Source: CAVVAE01 sp963746185 (GTDB lineage Bacteria; Actinomycetota; Actinomycetes; Propionibacteriales; Nocardioidaceae). Taken from it: a DNA stretch of 64,000 nt. Under the pieces are notes generated by a model. It searched no databases. It was not told where the DNA came from and saw only the letters and a list, made by a program, of their open reading frames with translations. Numbering within the stretch: position 1 is the stretch's first letter; each line of letters starts with the position of its first letter. The stretch covers positions 1,939,693 through 2,003,692 of the forward strand of contig CAVVAE010000004.1 of NCBI GenBank assembly GCA_963746185.1, in the 5' to 3' direction. This document shows positions 54,487 through 62,998 of this stretch, piece by piece. Both the position numbers and the translations under genes were made by a program.

Positions 54487-55244
54487 GGTGCCCCGAAGCC
54501 CGCTTCGCTCAGCACACCCTGGCCCGCTTGCGAGTTGACCAGGTCGATCCACTCCTGGGCCAGGTCAGCGTTGGACGAGTCCTTCACCGCGGCAATGAAG
54601 TAGGGAGTGACCTCGTTGACGTCGGCGGGGATCTCAATCACGTTCACCTCGTCGCCAGCACCTTGGGCGTCGGAGACGTAGACCAGGCCAGCCTCGGCTT
54701 CTTCGAGCTCCACCTTGGACAGCACCGCCGTCACCTTGTCCTCTAGTGAGACAGGCTCGGCATTGATTCCGGCGTTCTTGAGGATTTGGGCTGATACTGC
54801 GCCGCAGGGCACGGAGGGATCGCACAACACAAAGTCGCTGTTGGGCAGGTCGTCGAGGCTCTGAAGATCGGCGGGGTTGTCGGGCGGGGTGATGACGATC
54901 ATCGTGTTGGAGGCGAACGGCACAGGATCGGCGGCATTGTCACCGGCGTCGACCATGATGCCCATGCTCGTACCGTCGGCCGTCGCAAGTACGTCGGCGG
55001 GAGCACCTTCGGTGATCTGCTCGGCCAGCGTGGTGCTGGAGTCGAACGAGATCACCACGTCGACGTCGGTGTGATCCTTCTCGAACGCCTTCTCCAACTC
55101 GCCGAAGGGATTGGTCAGCGACGAGGCCGCGAATACCGTCAACTTCGTCTTGCCGCCACCTCCCGAGTCGTCGTCCCCGCCGCAGGCCGCGAGGCCCGTG
55201 GCGAGAAGGGCGACAACGGCGATCGCTGACACGGAGCGATTCAT
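54483..55244 (-). CDS. modA: Molybdate-binding lipoprotein
   Basis: 253 residues. A signal peptide with lipobox GLAAC is near residue 21. The type 2 binding fold has FAASSLTNPFGEL near the N-terminus, which carries the oxyanion-binding serines, and DVLATADGTSM. It captures molybdate (or tungstate) for ModBC. Its ATG overlaps the upstream regulator stop and its stop overlaps modB. Confidence 0.92.
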   Translation of the reverse strand: MNRSVSAIAVVALLATGLAACGGDDDSGGGGKTKLTVFAASSLTNPFGELEKAFEKDHTDVDVVISFDSSTTLAEQITEGAPADVLATADGTSMGIMVDAGDNAADPVPFASNTMIVITPPDNPADLQSLDDLPNSDFVLCDPSVPCGAVSAQILKNAGINAEPVSLEDKVTAVLSKVELEEAEAGLVYVSDAQGAGDEVNVIEIPADVNEVTPYFIAAVKDSSNADLAQEWIDLVNSQAGQGVLSEAGFGAP

Positions 55245-55654
55245 GCGGGCACCTCCACGACCACGTTGGTGGCTTTGATCGATGCCACGGCCACGACTCC
55301 CGCGTCGAGTCCGAGCGCATCGGCTGCTTCGCGGCTCATCAGGGACACGACGCGGTAAGGGCCGCAGCACATCTCGACCTGCGCCATCACGGTGTCGCGC
55401 TTGACCTCGGTGACAATGCCGCGCAGGTGGTTACGGGCGCTGACCCGATGCGAGGCCGCCGCGGAGCCGTCTGCGGGGATGTCAGCGAGCTCGCGGGCCA
55501 GGGCGGCAAGCGCCGTACCCTCGACTCCGGCGTGATCGTCCGGAGTGCGTGCGGCTGGGAAGCGTCCGGTTTCGGCCCAGCGCCTGATCGTGTCGTCGCT
55601 GACGCCGAGCAGGGCGGCGGCGTCGGCGAGCCGGTAGATCGTCACAGGCGCCAT
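55241..55654 (-). CDS. Molybdate-responsive regulator: helix-turn-helix plus Mop/TOBE domain
   Basis: 137 residues. The N-terminal helix-turn-helix is MerR/excisionase-like (YRLADAAALLGVSDDTIRRW). The C-terminal molybdopterin/TOBE domain (about 70-135) has SARNHLRGIVTEV and IKATNVVVE. The combination suggests a molybdate-sensing repressor (ModE-like in role, distinct in architecture). It is the first gene of the mod operon. ATG 55654 follows TATGCG by 6 bases. Confidence 0.85.
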   Translation of the reverse strand: MAPVTIYRLADAAALLGVSDDTIRRWAETGRFPAARTPDDHAGVEGTALAALARELADIPADGSAAASHRVSARNHLRGIVTEVKRDTVMAQVEMCCGPYRVVSLMSREAADALGLDAGVVAVASIKATNVVVEVPA

Positions 55655-55660
55655 CCTAAC

Positions 55661-55666
55661 CGCATA
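55661..55666 (-). promoter_or_regulatory. Near-consensus -10 hexamer for mod operon
   Basis: TATGCG, 6 bases before the ATG at 55654. The last base is G instead of T. Confidence 0.4.
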
Positions 55667-55755
55667 CACGGAGATCGACAGGCGGGATCACTTCCGCATT
55701 TGCGGACACCGAGTCTGTTTGCCCACCCGCCCTCATGATCGGCCGGCTCGGTAGA

Positions 55756-55761
55756 CAGAAT
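55756..55761 (+). promoter_or_regulatory. Near-consensus -10 hexamer for DUF4245 gene
   Basis: CAGAAT, 6 bases before the GTG at 55768. Confidence 0.4.
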
Positions 55762-55767
55762 GTGCGA

Positions 55768-56298
55768 GTGAGTCAGACGAGGAGCGGTTACGGCCGCAGC
55801 ACGGGTGGCCTGATCGGCGCGTTGGTGGCCTGCTTCCTCGTGATTGTCTTCATCTGGCTGCTGACCCGGATCCAGCACGAAGACCCGGCCGACCCAGCGA
55901 AAACCGTCGACTACACCGGCCAGCTTGCTGATGCGCGCGCCAACGCACCCTTCGACGTGCTGGCGCCACAGCCGACGCCGCCAGGGTGGCGAGCCACCAG
56001 CGTGGAGTGGCAAGGAGCCGGGCCGGAGGTTTCCTGGCATCTGGGCTTCTTGACCGGGCAGGGCGACTACGTGGGGCTGGAGCAGGGCAATGCAATCCCG
56101 CGAGAGTTCATCGCCGACAACACCCCGGCCGACCAGCCGGGCGACCCGGTCGACATCAATGGCGAAGAGTGGCAGACGTTGACCAGCGGGCAGGAAACTG
56201 CGCTCGTGCTCGAAGCCGACAAGGTCACCACGATCGTGACGGGGACGGCGTCGACCGCCGAGTTGGTGGGATTTGCGGAGTCACTCTCCGCCAGCTGA
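55768..56298 (+). CDS. DUF4245 membrane-anchored protein
   Basis: 176 residues from the GTG at 55768. One membrane helix lies near residues 14-34 (GALVACFLVIVFIWLL), then an extracytoplasmic DUF4245 domain follows (PPGWRATSVEWQG). It is found next to xseB and glpX in actinobacteria (Rv1100). The start is backed by CAGAAT 6 bases upstream; the ATG at 55735 gives a less natural N-terminus. Its end overlaps xseB by 18 bases on the opposite strand. The function is unknown. Confidence 0.85.
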   Translation: MSQTRSGYGRSTGGLIGALVACFLVIVFIWLLTRIQHEDPADPAKTVDYTGQLADARANAPFDVLAPQPTPPGWRATSVEWQGAGPEVSWHLGFLTGQGDYVGLEQGNAIPREFIADNTPADQPGDPVDINGEEWQTLTSGQETALVLEADKVTTIVTGTASTAELVGFAESLSAS

Positions 56299-56544
56299 GG
56301 GATCTCCGTTGCCGCTCGACCCGTCGCCCGACTTCATGACCCCGTCGAGCCGTGCGCGGGCACCGTCGAGCCAGCGTTGACAGATGGCCGCGAGCTCTTC
56401 GCCTCGTTCCCACAGGGCGATCGACTCCTGGAGCGTCGTGCCCCCGGCTTCGAGTTTGGAGACGACAGTGACGAGCTCGTCGCGGGCCGCTTCGTAGCTG
56501 ATGTCGTCGGCCGGCGTGCCGCCACTGGGAGAGGAGTCACTCAT
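56281..56544 (-). CDS. xseB: Exodeoxyribonuclease VII small subunit
   Basis: 87 residues. The family core YEAARDELVTVVSKLEAGGT, then LQESIALWERGEELAAIC, is intact. It joins XseA to form exonuclease VII, which degrades single-stranded DNA. It overlaps xseA by 8 bases. The C-terminal tail is Gly/Ser-rich. Confidence 0.93.
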   Translation of the reverse strand: MSDSSPSGGTPADDISYEAARDELVTVVSKLEAGGTTLQESIALWERGEELAAICQRWLDGARARLDGVMKSGDGSSGNGDPSAGGE

Positions 56545-57778
56545 CGTCGTTCCTTCGTAAGTCGTCGTGGGTCTCGTCGACGGTGGCGGTCAGCCGGCCA
56601 ACAGCGAGCCGGGCTTCGACCCGGTCGCCCGGCGAGACGTCGTTGGCGTTCGTGATGACCTGCCCGTCCGCGGACTGCAGAACGGCGTACCCGCGTTGGA
56701 GGGTGGCGAGCGGAGACAGTCCACGCACTCGCGCGAGCCGGTGGTCAAGGTCGTCCTTGGAACGTTGCAGGAGGTGCTCGAGAGTACGACGCGAACGCGC
56801 CACCAGTTCATCGACCTGCACGGACAGCTGGTCGAACATGCGTCGAGGCTCGGCAACCACCGGCCGTGACCGCATCGCGCTGAGCCCATGTTGCTCTCGT
56901 TGGAGCAGGGCGGTGATGACGTAGCGACCGCGGTCCCGCGCGGCGCTGACGCGCTGGCGTTCTTCGGCGACATCGGGGACGACGCGCTTGGCCGCATCGG
57001 TCGGGGTCGAGACACGAAGGTCGGCCACCAGGTCGAGCAGAGGTTGGTCCTCCTCATGCCCAATCGCACTGACGACCGGCGTCGTAGACGCGGCAACAGC
57101 ACGCAGCAGACCCTCGTCGGAGAACGGCAGCAGATCCTCAAGTGCGCCCCCGCCGCGCGAGATGACAATGACGTCGACGGAGTCGTCTCGATCGAGCAGA
57201 TGGAGCGCCTCGATCACCTGGCGGGCAGCATCGTGTCCTTGCACCGCTGCGTGCTCGACCCGGAAGTCGACTTCGGGCCAGCGACGTCGGGCGTTGTCGA
57301 CCACGTCGCGTTCGGCCGCCGAGTCGCGCCCGACGATGAGCCCGATCCGATGGGGCAGGAACGGCAGGGCGCGCTTGCGTGCAGGGTCGAACAAGCCTTC
57401 AGCCGCGAGTAGCTGGCGGCGTTGCTCGATGCGGGCGAGCAGCTCACCGACGCCGATCGGGCGGATCTCCTTGGCCACCAGGGAGAGCGTGCCGCGCGGC
57501 ACGTAATAGCCGAACTTGGCGAAGACGACGACCCGGGCTCCCTCGGTGACAGGACTGGCCATGGCGTCAATCACCGAACGGTGGCAGGTCACCTGCATCG
57601 ACACCTCGGCGAGCGGGTCACGGAGCGTCATGAACACCGTGGTCGTGGACGGACGGCGAGTCAGCTGCGCGATCTGACCCTCGACCCAGATCGGACCGAG
57701 CCGGTTGATGTAGCCCGTCATCACGTTGGCGATGACGCGCACCGGGGCCGGCTTCTCAAAACTTGTGTCGAGTGCCAC
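56537..57778 (-). CDS. xseA: Exodeoxyribonuclease VII large subunit
   Basis: 413 residues. The N-terminal OB-fold (WVEGQIAQLTRRPSTTTVFM) and the core GLIVGRDSAAERDVVDN and ISRGGGALEDLLPFSDE match XseA. The start is the GTG at 57778: TAGCCT stands 7 bases before it, and the longer frame lacks family similarity. It is transcribed divergently from ispH with an 85-base gap. Confidence 0.94.
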   Translation of the reverse strand: MALDTSFEKPAPVRVIANVMTGYINRLGPIWVEGQIAQLTRRPSTTTVFMTLRDPLAEVSMQVTCHRSVIDAMASPVTEGARVVVFAKFGYYVPRGTLSLVAKEIRPIGVGELLARIEQRRQLLAAEGLFDPARKRALPFLPHRIGLIVGRDSAAERDVVDNARRRWPEVDFRVEHAAVQGHDAARQVIEALHLLDRDDSVDVIVISRGGGALEDLLPFSDEGLLRAVAASTTPVVSAIGHEEDQPLLDLVADLRVSTPTDAAKRVVPDVAEERQRVSAARDRGRYVITALLQREQHGLSAMRSRPVVAEPRRMFDQLSVQVDELVARSRRTLEHLLQRSKDDLDHRLARVRGLSPLATLQRGYAVLQSADGQVITNANDVSPGDRVEARLAVGRLTATVDETHDDLRRNDDE

Positions 57779-57785
57779 CTGCCTG

Positions 57786-57791
57786 AGGCTA
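57786..57791 (-). promoter_or_regulatory. Leaderless -10 hexamer for xseA
   Basis: TAGCCT, 7 bases before the GTG at 57778. It decides this start. Confidence 0.6.
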
Positions 57792-57851
57792 GAGCATGCC
57801 GACGTGACGAGGCTGACGCTGGAGGGATTGGGTGTGCTGAAGCATCGCACC

Positions 57852-57857
57852 TACGAT
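57852..57857 (+). promoter_or_regulatory. Leaderless -10 hexamer for ispH
   Basis: TACGAT, 6 bases before the ATG at 57864. A GGAGG-like run overlaps the spacer, so a leadered start is also possible. Confidence 0.55.
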
Positions 57858-57863
57858 GGAGGC

Positions 57864-58865
57864 ATGTCTGCATCTGAGCCGACCACACCCGAGCTGTCCC
57901 CAGAGGCTGGCGACCGCACGGTGTTGCTGGCGGCCCCCCGCGGTTACTGCGCCGGCGTCGACCGAGCCGTCATCACCGTCGAAAAGGCCCTCGACCTGTA
58001 CGGCCCACCCGTCTACGTGCGCAAGCAGATCGTCCACAACAAACACGTGGTGCACACCCTCGAGGAGCGCGGCGCCATCTTCGTCGAGGAACTCGACGAG
58101 GTGCCCGAGGGTTCGACCGTAGTGTTCTCTGCCCACGGCGTCTCCCCACTCGTGCATGAGCAAGCCGCCGAGCGCGGACTCAAGACGATCGACGCGACCT
58201 GCCCGCTCGTGACGAAGGTGCACAACGAAGCGCGCCGCTTCGCCGACGATGACTACGACATCTTGCTGATCGGCCACGAGGGTCATGAAGAAGTCGAGGG
58301 TACGGCGGGGGAAGCACCCCGGCACATCACTCTCGTCCAGAGCCCGGAGGCAGTTGCAGACGTTAAAGTGCGCGACCCCGACAAGGTCGCCTGGCTTTCG
58401 CAGACCACGTTGTCGGTCGACGAGACCATGGAGACGGTCGGTCGACTTCGCCAGCAGTTCCCTAACTTGCTCGACCCGCCGTCGGATGACATCTGCTATG
58501 CCACCCAGAACCGTCAGCAAGCGGTGAAGGAGATTGCGAAGGGCGCAGACCTGGTGCTCGTTGTGGGGTCACGAAACTCGAGCAACTCAGTGCGCCTGGT
58601 CGAGGTGGCTCTCGAGAGTGGCGCTCAAGCGTCGTACCTCGTCGATGACGCGTCGGAGATCGACGAGAGCTGGCTCGAAGGGGTGGAGTCGGTCGGCGTC
58701 ACTTCGGGGGCTTCCGTCCCGGAGGACCTCGTCGAGGGTGTGCTCGACCTCCTCACTGCTCGTGGCTACCCGGCTGCTCGTGCAGTGCACACGGCCGAGG
58801 AGTCGCTGATCTTCGCGCTCCCGCCGGAACTGCGCAAGGACATCCGCGACGCGGAGAAGAAGTAG
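57864..58865 (+). CDS. ispH: 4-hydroxy-3-methylbut-2-enyl diphosphate reductase
   Basis: 333 residues. The three iron-sulfur cysteines lie in PRGYCAGVDRA, DATCPLVTKVHNE and DICYATQNRQ, with the substrate-binding SNSVRLVEVA. It is the last step of the MEP isoprenoid pathway, making IPP and DMAPP. TACGAT lies 6 bases before the ATG (leaderless). It is the Rv1110 (LytB2) counterpart. Confidence 0.95.
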   Translation: MSASEPTTPELSPEAGDRTVLLAAPRGYCAGVDRAVITVEKALDLYGPPVYVRKQIVHNKHVVHTLEERGAIFVEELDEVPEGSTVVFSAHGVSPLVHEQAAERGLKTIDATCPLVTKVHNEARRFADDDYDILLIGHEGHEEVEGTAGEAPRHITLVQSPEAVADVKVRDPDKVAWLSQTTLSVDETMETVGRLRQQFPNLLDPPSDDICYATQNRQQAVKEIAKGADLVLVVGSRNSSNSVRLVEVALESGAQASYLVDDASEIDESWLEGVESVGVTSGASVPEDLVEGVLDLLTARGYPAARAVHTAEESLIFALPPELRKDIRDAEKK

Positions 58866-58926
58866 GCCAGTTTCCTCACACCGTCCGGGTGCGCAACGAC
58901 GCCGACAGTGACGGGATCGGTGGTCG

Positions 58927-59517
58927 TCAGCCGCGGCGATGTGCGCTGACGCGTCCGCCAACAGCGAGCAGGGCAACGCCATAGCCAGCGACCAGTGCGC
59001 CGGCGTGCTCGGTGAGACCGGTCAAGAAGACTTTGCTCAGTGCGCCCGCCGAGATGAATGTCGCTGGAGCGATCACCGCGACAGCGCCGATTACGGCGGC
59101 GAACACGAGTGGAGGCAACACGCCCGTGGTGAAGATGTCGTGCCGCCGGACCGCCATCGTCGCGACCAGGCAGACCACGACGAAGCACAAGTCGAAGAAG
59201 ATGGTCAGGCTGCCCGTCAGAGCGAAGTCGAGTGCGGCGCAGCCACCCGCAGCGAACGTCGTCAGCAGAATGACGCCCCTCCCTGGCATGCCAGGAACCG
59301 ACGAGTACTCCGTCACCGGAGCGTCGTGCGGATCGCCGAGATCAGCGTCGTCGTAGGTCGGGGCTGGTGGGGCCTCGAGTTGATCCTGGTCAAATAGGAC
59401 GTCGTCGCTGGGTGGGGCGTAAGGGCGGGTCGGTGGTTCGTGGGCGAGCAGGTCAAACTCCGGCTCGGAGCCGTTTTTGATCAAGGGGTCCGAGGTCCGG
59501 TGCGACGAGGTGGTCAT
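58927..59517 (-). CDS. DUF6542 membrane protein
   Basis: 196 residues. The N-terminal ~85 residues are polar and proline-rich. Four membrane helices fill residues about 85-195, starting MPGRGVILLTTFAAGGCAAL. This is the DUF6542 pattern (Rv1111c region in M. tuberculosis). GGAGG lies ahead of the ATG. The function is unknown. Confidence 0.82.
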   Translation of the reverse strand: MTTSSHRTSDPLIKNGSEPEFDLLAHEPPTRPYAPPSDDVLFDQDQLEAPPAPTYDDADLGDPHDAPVTEYSSVPGMPGRGVILLTTFAAGGCAALDFALTGSLTIFFDLCFVVVCLVATMAVRRHDIFTTGVLPPLVFAAVIGAVAVIAPATFISAGALSKVFLTGLTEHAGALVAGYGVALLAVGGRVSAHRRG

Positions 59518-59680
59518 GAATCGCCTCCGCGTGCCGAGTGCCTAACTCCACGCTAGGTGTCAGCACGCGCTGTGCAGGGTTGCCACGCCGCACTCGCGTG
59601 AGGCCGTCCGCTACGCCGCGAAGGCGCTGGTCGGCCGCTTGCGAGCAGATGTGTTGCGGCGTACGGCGCGGGGCGCGACG

Positions 59681-60877
59681 TCACTCACCGACCGCCCGGC
59701 GGGCGAACAACTCTTTGCCTGGCGAGCCTTGAATGACCGACGGGGCGTCGTCTGCGTCGAGCAGTTCGGGAGCCGTGAGCGGTTTCGGGAGGTCGGTGAC
59801 CGGCGTCGGACCGGACAGGTCTTTGTCAACGCCTTGCAGGTCGCGCATGCGTCGAGCGCTGACCAGGACGCGGGACTCCAGCGACCCGATCGCGCCGTTG
59901 TAGCTGCCGACGACAGTCGAGATGGACCGGCCGAGCTTGTCGAGGTGGCCACCCACGGTGCACAGCCGGTCGTAGAGCTCGCGTCCGAGCTCATGGACCT
60001 CGCGCGCGTTGTCGGCAAGAGCATCTTGGGTCCACGTGTAGGCAATCGTCTTGAGCATGGCGATCAGAGTGGTCGGAGTGGCGAGCATGACAGCCTTGCC
60101 GGCGGCATAGTCGATCAGCAATGGGTCGGTCTCGAGGGCCTGAGCAAAGATCGCCTCTCCGGGCATGAACATCACCACGAACTCCGGAGCTGGCGAGAAC
60201 TGCGCCCAGTACGACTTGGACGACAGCGCATCGACGTGGCCGCGAACCTGTTTCGCATGCCGCACCAGAGCGGCATCGCGTTGATCACCGGTCGCGTGGG
60301 TGGCTGACAGGAAGGCATCGAGCGGCACCTTCGAGTCGATGACGACATGCTTGCCGCCCGTCAGGTTGACGACCACATCAGGACGGAGCAATCCGTCGTC
60401 GGTCTGGCGGGTGACCTGCTCGTCGAAGGTGCAGCGTCCCGTCAACCCGGACAGCTCGAGGCTACGACGGAGCTGCATCTCGCCCCACATGCCGCGGACT
60501 TGCGGTCGGCGCAGCGCCTCAGCCAGGGCTTGGGTCTGCTGGCGCAGTTCAACGCCACTGAGGTGCACGGAATCGACCTGCTGCTTGAGCTGCGACTGCC
60601 ACGACGCACCCTCACTCTGCAACGTGTTGATCCGGTCGTTGAGCCGGTCAAGGCTTTCACGCACCGGCTTGACGACCTGCTCGGTCGCTCGTAGACCCGA
60701 ACCGGCCATGGCGTATACCCGGTCGCTCGACTCCGTCACGGCCTGAGCCGAGAGCATCCGAAGTTCGGCGCGCAGGTCATCGCGCGAGCGAGTGGCTGAT
60801 CGCTGACCGATGACCACGCCGATGGCGAGACCGGCTACCAGGGTCAGGAGGGCGATGACGAAAGTTGTTGCGCTCAT
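59681..60877 (-). CDS. rmuC: DNA recombination protein RmuC
   Basis: 398 residues. One N-terminal membrane helix (TTFVIALLTLVAGLAIGVVIG), a coiled coil, and then the RmuC nuclease-like core: RGMWGEMQLRRSLELSGL, VIDSKVPLDAFL and FVVMFMPGEAIFAQAL. It limits inversions at short repeats in E. coli; the biochemical role is still inferred. I prefer the ATG at 60877 over the TTG at 60907. Confidence 0.9.
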   Translation of the reverse strand: MSATTFVIALLTLVAGLAIGVVIGQRSATRSRDDLRAELRMLSAQAVTESSDRVYAMAGSGLRATEQVVKPVRESLDRLNDRINTLQSEGASWQSQLKQQVDSVHLSGVELRQQTQALAEALRRPQVRGMWGEMQLRRSLELSGLTGRCTFDEQVTRQTDDGLLRPDVVVNLTGGKHVVIDSKVPLDAFLSATHATGDQRDAALVRHAKQVRGHVDALSSKSYWAQFSPAPEFVVMFMPGEAIFAQALETDPLLIDYAAGKAVMLATPTTLIAMLKTIAYTWTQDALADNAREVHELGRELYDRLCTVGGHLDKLGRSISTVVGSYNGAIGSLESRVLVSARRMRDLQGVDKDLSGPTPVTDLPKPLTAPELLDADDAPSVIQGSPGKELFARRAVGE

Positions 60878-61112
60878 AGGAACGACGATGACAGGCAGTG
60901 CCGACAAAACACGGTAGGTAAGCGTGCTGTCGTGTGCTGGTAGCTCATTGGGCAGCCAGTGCTACGAGGACGCCCTTCGGTACGGCATCTCCGCCGAAAC
61001 CCTCTGAGGCAGCCCACTGAGGCAGTCGGCTGAAGAAGTGGGGCGGGAATTCGCGGGTTGACGGCAGGCTTCCCTCTCACGGTGTGCATGGCGCAGCCGC
61101 CATCATGGCGCC

Positions 61113-61936
61113 ATGACCGATCACCGAGCGATTGTGGATGCAGCCATCTCCTTCTCCAACGGTGGCGGGATCCAGGTGCAGGGGTTCCGCCTTGACGTCC
61201 CTGGTACTGACGTCGCGCATCAGGAGATCGAGTCGCTCTTGGTCGCCGCGCTCGGACTGATCGCTGCCACCGACGTACGTCTCGACTCTGTCGTCATGGT
61301 CGAAGAGGCTCACAAGGGAACCCGCGGCGGCCCGAGGCAGCCGCAGGCGATGGCCGCCGGCGATTCGGCGACCCAACTCGTCGACTTGAGCCACGTGATC
61401 ACCGCTGGCATGGTGACACTGCCTGGTCTGCCTGGTCCGGAGATCACCCCACACCTCTCGCGCGAAGCCGCAGTGAAGGTCTACGCGCCGGGGACGACGT
61501 TCGAGATCGGGCGGATCTCGATGGTGGCCAACACGGGGACGTACGTCGATTCGCCGCATCATCGATTCGCGGGCGGTGTCGACCTGTCCGGACTCAGTCT
61601 CGACAGTCTCGCCGACGTACCAGCAGTCGTCGTGAAGCTGCGCGACGCCCCTGCGGGAGGCATCGGAGTCGAAGCCCTGGCGGCGTACGACGTACGTGGC
61701 ATGGCCGTGCTGCTCGAGACGGGTGACTGCGAGCGATTCGGGACGCCGGCGTACGTCGAAGACGCCTCCTTCCTGACGCGGGACGGGGCCGGTTGGCTGG
61801 TCGAGCAAGGTGCAGCACTGGTGGGAATCGACGCCGCCAACATCGACGACATGACCGACCAGACCCGGCCAGCGCACACGATTCTGCTCGACGCCGGCAT
61901 CCCGATCGCGGAACACCTCACGGGCCTCGAGGCGCC
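61113..61936 (+). CDS. Cyclase/kynurenine formamidase-family protein with extra N-terminal domain, 3'-truncated at a junction
   Basis: About 274 residues remain. The N-terminal ~72 residues (FSNGGGIQVQGFRLDVPG to VEEAHKG) form a separate small domain that I recall as a stand-alone actinobacterial family. The cyclase part starts near 92 (VDLSHVITAGMVTLPGLPG). The metal motif HxGTHxDxPxH appears as NTGTYVDSPHH, with Asn and Tyr for two histidines. The protein reads well to EHLTGLEA near 61931 and then loses all similarity, so the normal last ~30 residues are missing. It is probably an amidohydrolase on N-formyl or cyclic amides. Confidence 0.8.
61931..61936. other. Chimeric junction between two unrelated gene sets
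   Basis: At the palindrome GGCGCC the plus-strand cyclase loses its family sequence, and the minus-strand molybdopterin oxidoreductase, read from the right, loses its own. Both genes lack their 3' ends at the same bases. Confidence 0.8.
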
Positions 61937-62998
61937 ATTGATCCGCAGGGCGAGCAGGGTCAGCGGGTCGCTGGCATGGGCCGCGGGGAGTGTGCTGGCC
62001 GCGTACAGGCCGTCGGTTTCCAGTGAGGTGATCCGAACCGGTCGGCCGGTTGGTGCGCCGGCCCGTGCGGAGCAGCTGGACGACGGGCACGCCGGTCCAG
62101 TGGGCCGACGCGCTCCAGCCCTCGACGCAGGCGATCGGCAGTTCCGCCGTGCGTTGTGGCAGGGCCGCCAGTTCGGCCAGGGACAGGGTGTTTCGCCCGC
62201 CCGGCCAGACGATCTCCAGTCGCCAGTCCGGTGGAACGGCGATGCGCGCGGCAGCCGCCGTACGGTTGATCGGTACGCCCTGCGGCCCGGCGGCGGAACG
62301 CCACGCCAGCGGCGACACCCGACGTAGCCACGGCACGGTGACCCCGGCGGTGGCCAGCACGGCGATTCCGGCGACGCCCGCCGACGTACGCAGGAACGCG
62401 CGTCGTTGCGGCCGAGTCCCGATCGTCGCGGCCCCGGTGCTGCGGCCCGGCACCGCTCTCCTGCGCCGCAGTGGCGTGCTCAGCGCCGCGCGGGCGACCG
62501 GGAGCTTCACCGCGACGTGCAGCAGCATCGCCCCGCCACGATCCAGGCGACCGCGTAGTGCGCCGTCGGGAAGAAGAACCCCCACGGGTACGACTGGGCG
62601 GCGTTGAACAGGCCCGTGACCAGTTCGAAGAACGCGGCGCAGACCAGTACCAGGACGGAGATCCGTTCGAGGGCGTGGGCGGACAACCGGATCGGCTGAC
62701 GCAGCGGCGGACGGACGAACAGCCGGGGGTAGACGCTCCACAGCTTGGCCAGCAGCAACGGGATCGCCGCGACGCCGGAGAGCACGTGGACGCCCTGGGT
62801 GACCCGGTACAGGTTGACCGGTCGGGTCGGCCAGGTGAACCAGCCCGGCGGGTGCTGGATGTAGTGGCTGAGCAGTCCGGTGCCGAAACACAGCCCGAAC
62901 GCCACCCCGAGCCAGAGGCCGAGCCGGGCGGCGACCAGCGGTGAGTGCGACGGCGCGGTGAAGTCCTCGGGGGCGGGGACGCGTGGCCGGCGGATCAT
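61931..62998 (-). pseudogene. Membrane-anchored sulfite oxidase-like molybdopterin oxidoreductase, truncated and frameshifted
   Basis: The N-terminal ~165 residues have four membrane helices of cytochrome b561/DUF type (FGTGLLSHYIQHPPGWF, HVLSGVAAIPLLLAKLW). The second half is a sulfite oxidase-like molybdopterin domain with the cofactor cysteine in ELPIACVEGWSA. Two single-base breaks lie in it: a missing G near 62530-62534 and an extra C near 62062-62064. After correction it reads to TLLALRINGA and stops dead at the GGCGCC of 61931-61936. It overlaps the methyltransferase by ATGA. Base composition looks higher in GC than the genes to the left. Confidence 0.75.
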
